Of a DNA stretch of 23,461 bases, positions 9,280-15,558 are shown piece after piece. The position numbers were made by a program, and so were the translations under genes. The notes beneath the pieces were generated by a model that did no database searches, had not been told where the DNA came from, and worked only from the letters and a program-made list of their open reading frames with translations. Source of the stretch: Candidatus Hydrogenedentota bacterium (lineage in GTDB: Bacteria > Hydrogenedentota > Hydrogenedentia > Hydrogenedentales > SLHB01); NCBI GenBank assembly GCA_003557825.1, contig PWNM01000155.1:1-23461 (forward strand), read 5' to 3'. Position 1 is the first letter of the stretch. Each line of letters opens with the position of its first letter.

Positions 9280-10863
9280 ATGAACAAAGCAATTGTCGAT
9301 ATTTCGGTGGTAGTCATTTACCTGATCGTTATGGCCGCAGTGGGACTCTGGTTTTCGCGACACGGTCGCGGCAGCAAAGAAGGTTATTTCGTCGGAGGGA
9401 GGAGCTTGGCATGGCCACTGGTGGGCATGTCGTTATTTGCGACCGGTATTTCCAGCATGCAATTCGTGGGACAGGCGGGGTTGGCCTACCAGATTGGGAT
9501 TGCCGCCGCGAATCCCCAAGTGATCGGTGCCTTCATGCTGGGATTCTCGGCGATCTTCTTCGTGCCGATGTTCATCCGCAGCAATGTTTTCACCGTGCCT
9601 GATATCCTGGAAAAGCGTTATAGTCGTTCGGTTCGCACTGTCTACAGTCTCACCATCCTGACACTGGGCGTTTTCACCAGCCCTTTTATGTTTTACGCTG
9701 GCGGCCTTGCCGTATTGGAGATTCTGCAATTGGACGCGGAATATCTTTGGCTGAGTTGCCTTATCATGGGCACATTGGTTGGCTTGTATACTGTAAACGG
9801 AGGATACACCGCAGTCGTGGTGACGGACTTCATGCAGGGAGTGCTGTTATTGATCGGAGGCCTGGCTGTGATTGTGATAGGGGTCATGGCTTTGCCCAGC
9901 TTGAGCGTGTTGAACGAACTTCCCCGGGAGCGGCACCTTGACATGGTGTTGCCGGCATCGGATCCGCTGATGCCATGGACCGCGGTCATCACCGGGCTCA
10001 TGGTCGCAAGCCTCTTCTTCGCAACGGTCAATCACGCGATGTTGCAAAAGATGCTGGGAGCAAAGTCGGTGTATCACGCACGGATTGGGATGCTGCTATC
10101 GGCAATGCTGAAGGTTGTCGCGGTCTTTGTGATCGTCCTGCCAGGCGTAGTCGCGGCTTATTTGTTTCCGGATATCACTGCGGATGCCGCCTTCCCCGTC
10201 ATGGTGAATCGCATGCTGCCGATTGGAATCTCCGGCTTGGTTTTGGCAGCGGTGATCGCGGCGTTGATGTCTTCGGCGGATTCCGGAGTCAATGCCTTAT
10301 CCGGCATTGTCAGCCTGAATCTGTACCCACTGGTTCGTCCCAATGCAAAGGAGAAGGAATCGGTACTTGTAGGGAAAATTGCCGCCGCCTTTCTGATCGC
10401 CTGGAGTGTTGTGGCCGCTCCGTTTGTCGGGAATTTCGGACTCATTTTCCCGATGATTTTGATGATATCAGCGTATATGATTAGCCCGATAGGCGTCTGT
10501 TACCTCGTTGGACGATTCTCGAAAACGGTCAACCGCACTGGCGCATTAACGGTGATGGGCATTGGATATGTTGTCGGAATCTACCTGGTCATTTGCAGTA
10601 ACTTTCCGAACCTGCATTTCCTCGTTCCGGATATCATACTCCAGACAAATTTCTACCATGTCAGCCCCTTCCTTTTCTTTAGTTATATTGCCATCATCTT
10701 TGTGGTCAGCTGGTTTACGCAGGCTCCGGATCCGGAGAAGATTTCCGCATTCATGCTCACGAGCGATATCGCAGATCCCGAGTATCGGCCCTGGTATCAA
10801 AGTTATCAATTTTGGCTCGGTGTGCTTATCATGATGATTCTGTCCACGTATTTCATCTTCTGA
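9280..10863 (+). CDS. Sodium:solute symporter (SSS family)
   Basis: This is a 527-residue inner-membrane protein with about 13 hydrophobic helices across its length. Family marks include EGYFVGGRSLAWPLVGMS (about 35-52, the typical helix 1-2 region), the signature GGYTAVVVTDFMQG (about 174-187), and AAVIAALMSSADSGVNALSG (about 323-342), the second SSS signature with the Ser/Asp residues near the sodium site. The length is normal. SSS proteins use the sodium gradient to import sugars, organic acids, amino acids or vitamins. The substrate is not readable here; the neighbours (TonB receptor upstream, GH31 enzyme further on, regulator 32 bp downstream) suggest a sugar or sugar acid. It probably forms an operon with the downstream regulator gene. 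No clear Shine-Dalgarno sequence precedes the ATG at 9280. Confidence 0.93.
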   Translation: MNKAIVDISVVVIYLIVMAAVGLWFSRHGRGSKEGYFVGGRSLAWPLVGMSLFATGISSMQFVGQAGLAYQIGIAAANPQVIGAFMLGFSAIFFVPMFIRSNVFTVPDILEKRYSRSVRTVYSLTILTLGVFTSPFMFYAGGLAVLEILQLDAEYLWLSCLIMGTLVGLYTVNGGYTAVVVTDFMQGVLLLIGGLAVIVIGVMALPSLSVLNELPRERHLDMVLPASDPLMPWTAVITGLMVASLFFATVNHAMLQKMLGAKSVYHARIGMLLSAMLKVVAVFVIVLPGVVAAYLFPDITADAAFPVMVNRMLPIGISGLVLAAVIAALMSSADSGVNALSGIVSLNLYPLVRPNAKEKESVLVGKIAAAFLIAWSVVAAPFVGNFGLIFPMILMISAYMISPIGVCYLVGRFSKTVNRTGALTVMGIGYVVGIYLVICSNFPNLHFLVPDIILQTNFYHVSPFLFFSYIAIIFVVSWFTQAPDPEKISAFMLTSDIADPEYRPWYQSYQFWLGVLIMMILSTYFIF

Positions 10864-10895
10864 CATCGAAATCCCTGTTCCACCCCATCCTTGCC

Positions 10896-11939
10896 ATGGA
10901 CAATCAAAACTCTCTCTATCGAACCCTGCTGGTTGAAAACACCGTGGATTTGTTGTCGGACCTACGCGACCAGATCGGCTTCACGGCTGCTCTTGGTGTC
11001 TTCACGAGGGACCAGCGGCGCGGAATTGTGTTAGCCTCACTTCAAGGCACCAGCGACCACAGTTACCTGCCACGGGTGGGACTCCGGTTCCACCTTCACG
11101 CCGCGGCCCCGGGGAAAGCCCTCCTCGCCTTTACCCCGAGAGCCTCCCGGATCAGTATCATCAGTCAGCTCGATTTGAAGCGTTTTACCGGTAATACCAT
11201 TCGTACAAAAGCCGCCCTCATAGATCACTTGAACGACAGCGCTAACCGGAAGCTCGTCTTTGATAAGGGGGAGTATCTCAGCGGCGTTAATAGTGTGGCC
11301 ACCTGCATCAGGATTGGCAGGGATCACCTCACGGCCGCCGTCTGGGTAACGTCGCTGGAAATCGAGCTTCCTGACGCCGACCTGCCAAAACACGGAGAAA
11401 TACTTTTGAAGAATGTCAGCGCCATGGAAGAGCGACTGCGTACGACGTTTGATTCGCAGTCCGTAAGACACGGGTATGCCATGAAGCGTGCGAAAGCGTT
11501 CATTGAGGAACACTTTCACGACGAGGCGGCCATCCAGCAGTACCACACCACAATCGGCATGAGCAGCAGCTGGTTCCGCCACCTCTTCCGAGAAAAGTAC
11601 GGCGTTGCCCCGCTCAGCTATCGCCTTCAGTTGCTCCACGAGCGGGCCTGCCGGCTGCTTGTCCACACAAACCTGAGCGTAAAGGAAATTGCCTATCAAC
11701 TGCGGTACGACTCGCAGAACTACTTTTCCCGTTATTTTAAGAAGAGGGAAGGACTCTCGCCCGCCCATTACCGGGAAAAGGCTCGAAAATCCAATTCCTC
11801 ATCCTCTCCATCAGTGTGTGAAGCTGACGCCGACACCGGAATGAAAAGCATGCAGGTGAGCCCGGCAGGGCCAAGAAGCGCTTACATAAGGGTGAAAACC
11901 CAACCGCCTTCGTTGGAAACCGTTTCCTCTGGCACGTAA
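10896..11939 (+). CDS. Transcription regulator: IclR-type effector domain fused to an AraC-type HTH
   Basis: I choose the ATG at 10896 (347 residues), 32 bp after the symporter stop; the upstream open frame overlaps the symporter and adds no domain. Residues about 25-180 resemble the IclR ligand-binding (GAF-like) domain: GLRFHLHAAAPGKALLAF (62-79), FTGNTIRTKAAL (97-108) and KGEYLSGVNSVATCI (124-138) match its conserved 'G..lpLhatA.GKalLA', 'T.nTi.....L' and 'GE...Gv..vA.P' blocks. The N-terminal winged helix of IclR proteins is missing. Instead residues about 195-297 form an AraC double HTH (SSSWFRHLFREKYGVAP; LSVKEIAYQLRYDSQNYFSRYFKK). It probably controls the symporter or nearby genes in response to a small ligand. 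Residues from about 297 onward are Ser-rich, lie in duplicated DNA and overlap the 3' end of the convergent gene by 58 bp, so the native C-terminus may have been altered. Confidence 0.88.
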   Translation: MDNQNSLYRTLLVENTVDLLSDLRDQIGFTAALGVFTRDQRRGIVLASLQGTSDHSYLPRVGLRFHLHAAAPGKALLAFTPRASRISIISQLDLKRFTGNTIRTKAALIDHLNDSANRKLVFDKGEYLSGVNSVATCIRIGRDHLTAAVWVTSLEIELPDADLPKHGEILLKNVSAMEERLRTTFDSQSVRHGYAMKRAKAFIEEHFHDEAAIQQYHTTIGMSSSWFRHLFREKYGVAPLSYRLQLLHERACRLLVHTNLSVKEIAYQLRYDSQNYFSRYFKKREGLSPAHYREKARKSNSSSSPSVCEADADTGMKSMQVSPAGPRSAYIRVKTQPPSLETVSSGT

Positions 11940-11940
11940 A
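11774..11940. repeat. Direct repeat copy 1 (regulator 3' end and end of the W-repeat gene)
   Basis: This segment is very similar to 13280-13447, with one single-base indel and scattered substitutions (for example shared runs AAAAGGCTCGAAAATCC, ATGAAAAGCATGCAG and GGGTGAAAACCCAACCGCC). In both places it covers the last codons of a W-repeat gene (minus strand) plus about 105 bases after its stop. In this copy the distal part also encodes the C-terminal tail of the regulator. Confidence 0.85.
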
Positions 11941-13018
11941 ACCAAGTTTCCTCCTCAAGGGACCAAACCCAGGAATCGATTTCGATGAATAAGTACCCCA
12001 TGAAATCGCCCGTATCCACCCAGCCGCTTCCGTCGATTACGTAGCCCGCCCAAGAGTTCGTTTCAGCAGCCGAGACAGGATCGGTCTGACCGCCCGTTGC
12101 CGCGTAAAACCAGGCTCCTGTATCCGTAACGTTTTCCTCGGACATGTAAATCCAGCGTTCCAGCTCGGAGGACCAGATCCAGGGGTCAAGTTCAACATTC
12201 AGTTGACCCATGAAGTCGCCGGTATCAATCCAGCCGTCTTGGTCAACTTCGTAACCCGCCCACAATTCGACGGCTACCTCCGGACCGGTAACGCGGATTT
12301 CACCGAATTCAATGTAATCGCTTGAAGATGACCGCTCAACACTGAAGTTAGAGGTAATACCCAAACCCGTAAAAGGGTCGCCCGGCTCATAGTTCTGCAA
12401 GGGAAGGGGTCCAACACTCGTGGAGATACCGGATTCCGGGGAATCCACAGCCATGACAACCGTGCCATCGTCCATGTTGACGGTCGCAGTAACCGTTATA
12501 GGGCCGGGGAAGAATGTGCCCGTTGTAATTGGAAAGATGGTGGGATCCCCATCAGCGGGTGCGGGAGGTCTCGCCCATATCCGAAGGAATCCCTGCCGAT
12601 CTTCTTCCACCCTGATGAGGACTACGTTCGCTCCGTTGGACTTTACCAATAACTGCACCCAAGCAAGGGTAGCTCCAGGCTCGATCACACTGAAAAGATC
12701 GAAATCCGTGATCGTAAAGGAAAACTGGTATTCACCTGAAGTGAAACCCAAATCCGAAATCACATTTGCTGCGGTGGGACTGGCCACCGACGCGCCATGA
12801 ACCCTCAATGCACCGTTCACCACGGATGCTTGGTTAGCCGTGAGCCCAGCATCGAAGATCCACCCTCCCGGGTCTCCCGTATTCACCGCTTGATCCAGCG
12901 TCGTTCCGTTCGGGACATCGAATGTCCATTCTTGAAGGACAACGTCACCGGAGAGCATGCCGGGAATCAGCGCCGACAAGCAAAGGCCGAGTTTCTTAAT
13001 CGTGATATGTAATTTCAT
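11882..13018 (-). CDS. Secreted protein with lectin-like domain and two C-terminal W-rich repeats (copy A)
   Basis: The 378-residue product starts with a signal peptide (about 1-25, ending PGMLSGDV). Residues about 26-245 are rich in beta strands and begin VVLQEWTFDVPNGTTL, like the concanavalin/LamG-type anchor domains found in many Verrucomicrobiota PEP-CTERM proteins. The C-terminus has two tandem repeats, 253-306 and 323-378. Each starts WAGY, continues G-W-(I/V)-DTGDFMG, then (L/I)D-x-W-(I/V)-WS, W-(I/F)-Y and ends with an aromatic strand. There is no PEP-CTERM motif, so the repeats may themselves attach the protein to the cell surface or a glycan; this is inference. The gene converges on the regulator gene and overlaps its 3' end by 58 bp. 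A duplicated upstream element lies at 13085-13129. I recognise the repeat pattern from Opitutia proteins but know no assigned function. Confidence 0.8.
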   Translation of the reverse strand: MKLHITIKKLGLCLSALIPGMLSGDVVLQEWTFDVPNGTTLDQAVNTGDPGGWIFDAGLTANQASVVNGALRVHGASVASPTAANVISDLGFTSGEYQFSFTITDFDLFSVIEPGATLAWVQLLVKSNGANVVLIRVEEDRQGFLRIWARPPAPADGDPTIFPITTGTFFPGPITVTATVNMDDGTVVMAVDSPESGISTSVGPLPLQNYEPGDPFTGLGITSNFSVERSSSSDYIEFGEIRVTGPEVAVELWAGYEVDQDGWIDTGDFMGQLNVELDPWIWSSELERWIYMSEENVTDTGAWFYAATGGQTDPVSAAETNSWAGYVIDGSGWVDTGDFMGYLFIEIDSWVWSLEEETWFYVPEETVSNEGGWVFTLM

Positions 13019-13084
13019 AATAATGAGTTAGTTGGGGGTTGACTGAAAGTATTTGACCACCGTTTCAGCGATAGCCTGCAAACT

Positions 13085-13129
13085 ATTCTACGACATTTTG
13101 ACGGCAGCCAACATGCACTTTCTGGCTTT
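13085..13129 (-). promoter_or_regulatory. Shared upstream element and -10-like box of copy A
   Basis: The plus-strand text ATGCACTTTCTGGCTTT (13113-13129) recurs nearly unchanged at 15272-15288 and 19508-19524. On the minus strand, 22 bases downstream of its GTGCAT end, lies TAGAAT (13090-13085), a good -10 box, about 67 bases before the ATG. I read this as a promoter with an activator or sigma-specific upstream site. Confidence 0.45.
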
Positions 13130-13152
13130 TCACATTGCATAATTGACGGAGA
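13085..13152. repeat. Upstream duplicated segment, copy A
   Basis: The region resembles 15245-15322. Shared stretches include CATGCACTTTC, GGCTTTT, AATTGA and GAGACGC in the same order. It represents the paired 5' flanks of the two W-repeat genes. Confidence 0.65.
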
Positions 13153-13188
13153 CGCAAACGCAGGACTTGCAGGGGCAGCGGCCCCATG

Positions 13189-13278
13189 CTCGCTGAAATT
13201 TCCGGCTCCGGGGGAATCCACAGCCATCACAATCGTCCCTTCGTCCATATCCAAAGTCGTCGCATTTGTGATGATGCC
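13189..13278 (-). pseudogene. Scrap of the lectin-like domain of a W-repeat gene
   Basis: On the minus strand the frame reads PGIITNATTLDMDEGTIVMA followed by VDSPGAG. Copy A has the matching text PGPITVTATVNMDDGTVVMA followed by VDSPESG in its lectin-like domain (about residues 167-195). The scrap has no start of its own and the similarity ends soon after. It is either the internal part missing from copy B, moved downstream, or the remnant of a third copy. Confidence 0.7.
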
Positions 13279-13279
13279 T

Positions 13280-13447
13280 GGAAAAGGCTCGAAAATCCAA
13301 TTCCTGATCCTCTCCATAAGTTATGGGAAGCGCACACCAACACCGAGATGAAAAGCATGCAGCTGCGCCCGGCAGGGTCAAGAAAAGCTTACATCAGGGT
13401 GAAAACCCAACCGCCTTCGCTCGAAACATGCTCCTCGGGCACGAAAA
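13280..13447. repeat. Direct repeat copy 2 (end and 3' flank of copy B)
   Basis: This is the partner of 11774-11940. It covers the last codons of copy B and about 105 bases past its stop. The similarity stops at GGAAAAGGCTCG, where this copy continues into the scrap at 13278 while copy 1 continues into regulator coding sequence. Confidence 0.85.
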
Positions 13448-13917
13448 ACCAGCGATCCATTTCGGAGGACCAGATCCAAGGGTCAAGTTCAACATACAGC
13501 GGACCCATGAAATCGCCGGTATCAATGCAATCATTTTGGTCACTTTCGTAACCGGCCCACAATCTGATTGTTTTCGGGACTTTATCGAGTGCGGTCAACG
13601 TCATGTCTACTCAGGCGCCCTGGTCGATTAGACGTTCCTGCGGTCTTTGCGATGATAAAGCGAGGAAAGTTACCGTTCGTCTTAGACTGAAGAGCGGTGG
13701 CAATGCCCGATTCGCCGCCAAAATCGGACAAGTCCCAACCCTTCCCCACTGGCTTGACGCTAAATATACCGTTATAGGAGTTATAAATAAAGGTGTCGCC
13801 CGAATCGATGCCGGACTGGAATGTCCACTCGTGGAGCACAACGTCCGCGGAAAGCATGCCGGGAACCAGCAGCGCCAAGCTGACGGACGGATTCTGAAAA
13901 ATCTTGGGTAATCTCAT
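13389..13917 (-). pseudogene. Broken paralogue of the W-repeat protein (copy B)
   Basis: The N-terminal part, from the ATG at 13917, encodes a signal peptide and LLVPGMLSADVVLHEWTF, which closely matches copy A (ALIPGMLSGDVVLQEWTF). This frame ends at 13582. The C-terminal part lies in another frame (13604-13389) and encodes one W-rich repeat ending EGGWVFTLM, the same ending as copy A. Between them, most of the lectin-like domain (about 150 residues in copy A) is missing and the frame is broken near 13590-13620. The single repeat starts like repeat 1 of copy A (LDPWIWSSE) and ends like repeat 2 (PEE-x-VS-x-EGGW). An IS element sits 34 bp upstream of the start and separates it from its promoter. 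The gene is therefore disabled in at least two ways. Confidence 0.82.
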
Positions 13918-13946
13918 ATTTGAGAATCTTTGAGATAGGAATAAAC

Positions 13947-13950
13947 AACA
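13947..13950. repeat. Target-site duplication (left), AACA
   Basis: The four bases directly left of the insertion sequence are identical to those at 15203-15206 directly to its right, as expected for transposition of an IS5-type element. Confidence 0.65.
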
Positions 13951-15202
13951 GGGCACCTCTAAAAACCCTCTTTCCAGGAGACGGTTCTGCGAACGCAAAT
14001 CTATTCCTATTGAATCCGCACCCGGAAGCGCCCGCAAACACCCCTATAACGCCCGGTTTCGGGCGATCCTGCGACCGCCGGAGTCTTTCCGACCCCCATT
14101 TTCGACCATTTGCCCATTAGCATCCCACCCTCCTCTTCAGGTAGGTCCAACGGCTCATGTTGTAGACCAGGTTGCACATCCCTATACATCGTCGGGCTCG
14201 CTCCAGACCAATGGATCGCACAAGTCTTTGGCCACGACCCCGCATCCATCCGTAAACGTGTTCCACCCGCGCGCGCAGCTTGCTCTTCATGCGGTTGAAG
14301 CTCTTTTGCGCCCGGCTCAACGGGTGCCCCGACACCCCTTTCTCGTGAATGTAGGATTCCACCCCGCGCTCTTGCAGCAACGCCTCCACCGGTTCCCCGC
14401 AGTAGGCCGCATCCGCCAGAACATACCCGTCACCTTCCTTCACCAGTGCCTCCACTTCCTGCGAGTCGTGGCGCGAAGCGGGCGTGACCGTGTAGCCTTC
14501 GATCATTTTGCTGCGCACGTCCACTTTCGTATGGTTCTTGTAGCCGTAGTGGCTGCGTCCGCGCTTCTTCGTCCAGCGTGCGTCGGTGTCTTTCTGGCGA
14601 CCGCGCGCGGGATTCTCGTCAAAGCCCGCGGGGCGCTCCCCCTTCTTGATGGCGGCGTTCTCCTCCGCGCTGTTGCGCTGCCGGGGCGCTTCCACGATGC
14701 ACGCATCGATCATCTTGCCCTTGCGGGGCTCCAGTCCCTGCGCACGCATCTGATTAACAAAGGCATCAAAGATCGCCTGCACGCCCTCCGGGCCCAAACG
14801 CTCCTTGAACTTCCAAAGCGTGCGCGCGTCCGGCACCGTGTCCGCCGCCGACAGGCCCAGAAAGCAGCGGAAGCTCATCCGGTCGGTGCCTTGCCACTCG
14901 GCTTCTTCGTCGCTGAGGTCGTAGAGCGATTGCAGAACGCACAGCTTCAGCATCAACCGGGGGTCCTTCGCGGGACGCCCGCCCCGCGCACCGCTCTTGT
15001 ATTCCAGGCGGGCCATGAGCACCTCGGCCAACGCATCCCAGTTGATGGTCTTGCCAAGGCGTTTGAGAGACGTCTCGCGCCCCGCAATCTTTTCCTCCAG
15101 CTCCATCCAGTCGAACAATCCGGCATCCTTCTTTTGTTCAAATCGCATGCCGCAAGATTGGTCGTTGAAAGGCCGATACGCAAGGGGTTTTTAGAAGCCC
15201 CC
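13951..15202 (-). mobile_element. Complete IS5-family insertion sequence, 1252 bp
   Basis: The element carries one transposase gene on the minus strand and imperfect terminal inverted repeats. The left end starts GGGCACCTCTAAAAACCC (13951-13968); the right end read inward is GGGGGCTTCTAAAAACCC (15202-15185), with 15 of 18 positions identical. A 4-bp direct repeat AACA flanks it. The size, DDE transposase and 4-bp duplication fit the IS5 family. It lies between copy B of the W-repeat gene and that gene's conserved upstream element. Perfect flanks and an intact transposase suggest a recent insertion. Confidence 0.88.
14117..15148 (-). CDS. IS5-family DDE transposase
   Basis: This 343-residue protein has the N-terminal DNA-binding segment with GGRPAKDPRLMLKL (about 56-69), typical of IS5 transposases, followed by the RNase H-fold catalytic core. 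The likely DDE triad is Asp148 (KMIDACIVEAP), Asp246 (YVLADAAYCGE) and Glu296 (ARVEHVYGWMRG), with the usual Y-x(2)-R/K-like context after the Glu. The order and spacing match the family and the reading frame is unbroken, so the enzyme is probably active. It cuts and rejoins DNA at the inverted repeats listed with the element. The start at 15148 lies 37 bp inside the right inverted repeat. The very long plus-strand frame over this gene is a shadow caused by its GC-rich third positions. Confidence 0.93.
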   Translation of the reverse strand: MRFEQKKDAGLFDWMELEEKIAGRETSLKRLGKTINWDALAEVLMARLEYKSGARGGRPAKDPRLMLKLCVLQSLYDLSDEEAEWQGTDRMSFRCFLGLSAADTVPDARTLWKFKERLGPEGVQAIFDAFVNQMRAQGLEPRKGKMIDACIVEAPRQRNSAEENAAIKKGERPAGFDENPARGRQKDTDARWTKKRGRSHYGYKNHTKVDVRSKMIEGYTVTPASRHDSQEVEALVKEGDGYVLADAAYCGEPVEALLQERGVESYIHEKGVSGHPLSRAQKSFNRMKSKLRARVEHVYGWMRGRGQRLVRSIGLERARRCIGMCNLVYNMSRWTYLKRRVGC

Positions 15203-15206
15203 AACA
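15203..15206. repeat. Target-site duplication (right), AACA
   Basis: Right-hand partner of 13947-13950, immediately outside the right inverted repeat of the IS element. Confidence 0.65.
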
Positions 15207-15243
15207 GAAGAATTTTGATCTCCGTATTTACCGGGAGACAAAT

Positions 15244-15288
15244 GCTGTACGACACTGGAACAAAACCGACCATGCACTTTCCGGCTTT
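15244..15288 (-). promoter_or_regulatory. Shared upstream element of copy B, now cut off by the IS
   Basis: ATGCACTTTCCGGCTTT (15272-15288) differs at one position from the element of copy A. On the minus strand TACAGC follows after 22 bases (15249-15244), at the place of the -10 box of copy A. If the IS and one target duplication are removed, the element lies about 99 bases before the copy B start, as in copy A (about 95). Confidence 0.45.
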
Positions 15289-15322
15289 TTTCATGGCGGA
15301 ATTGATTGAGACGCGCTTTATT
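15245..15322. repeat. Upstream duplicated segment, copy B
   Basis: Partner of 13085-13152, displaced from copy B by the 1252-bp insertion. The order of shared stretches is the same. Confidence 0.65.
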
Positions 15323-15373
15323 TCTGGTTTTCGCGTGCGTGTATGAAATTTTCCTTACGGCAGGTGATATGCC

Positions 15374-15403
15374 TTGACATAGAATTTTTTAGCGAACTAC
15401 AAA
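15374..15403 (+). promoter_or_regulatory. Candidate promoter for the GH31 gene
   Basis: A perfect TTGACA (15374-15379) is followed after 18 bases by TACAAA (15398-15403), which matches 4 of 6 bases of the -10 box. This gives a leader of about 150 bases. The rest of 15323-15558 shows no gene. Confidence 0.4.
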
Positions 15404-15558
15404 GACGGATAAAGGTACTCGGATGCCTCCGCAGAATTCTCGGCCTCGCTAAAAAAAAGGGGGCCCCAGCGGACTCAAAGTAGCGGCGTCTGCCAGACAA
15501 AACTTACACCGCCCACCAAACATAACTTCAATCTAAATGACAAAACCCAATAACCATC

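Larger units (their letters stand above)
13019..13388. other. Spacer between W-repeat copies A and B, made of promoter, gene scrap and duplicated 3' flank
   Basis: These 370 bases contain no intact gene. On the minus strand, reading away from copy B, they hold the duplicated 3' flank of B (13388-13280), a scrap of a W-repeat-type gene (13278-13189), then the upstream region and leader of copy A (13152-13019). Each part is listed separately. Confidence 0.7.

Noticed and set aside
10812..10895. Upstream extension of the regulator reading frame into the symporter gene
   Set aside because: It would add 28 residues with no domain, overlap the symporter end, and begin at a non-ATG codon. The ATG at 10896 starts just before the linker helix typical of an IclR effector domain.
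11037..11768. 243-codon minus-strand frame opposite the IclR/AraC regulator
   Set aside because: The plus-strand frame carries two clear domains; the minus-strand text has none.
14228..15346. 372-codon plus-strand frame opposite the transposase
   Set aside because: It is antisense to an unbroken DDE transposase and rich in Leu, Arg and His, as expected from the reverse of a GC-rich gene. No domain is recognisable.
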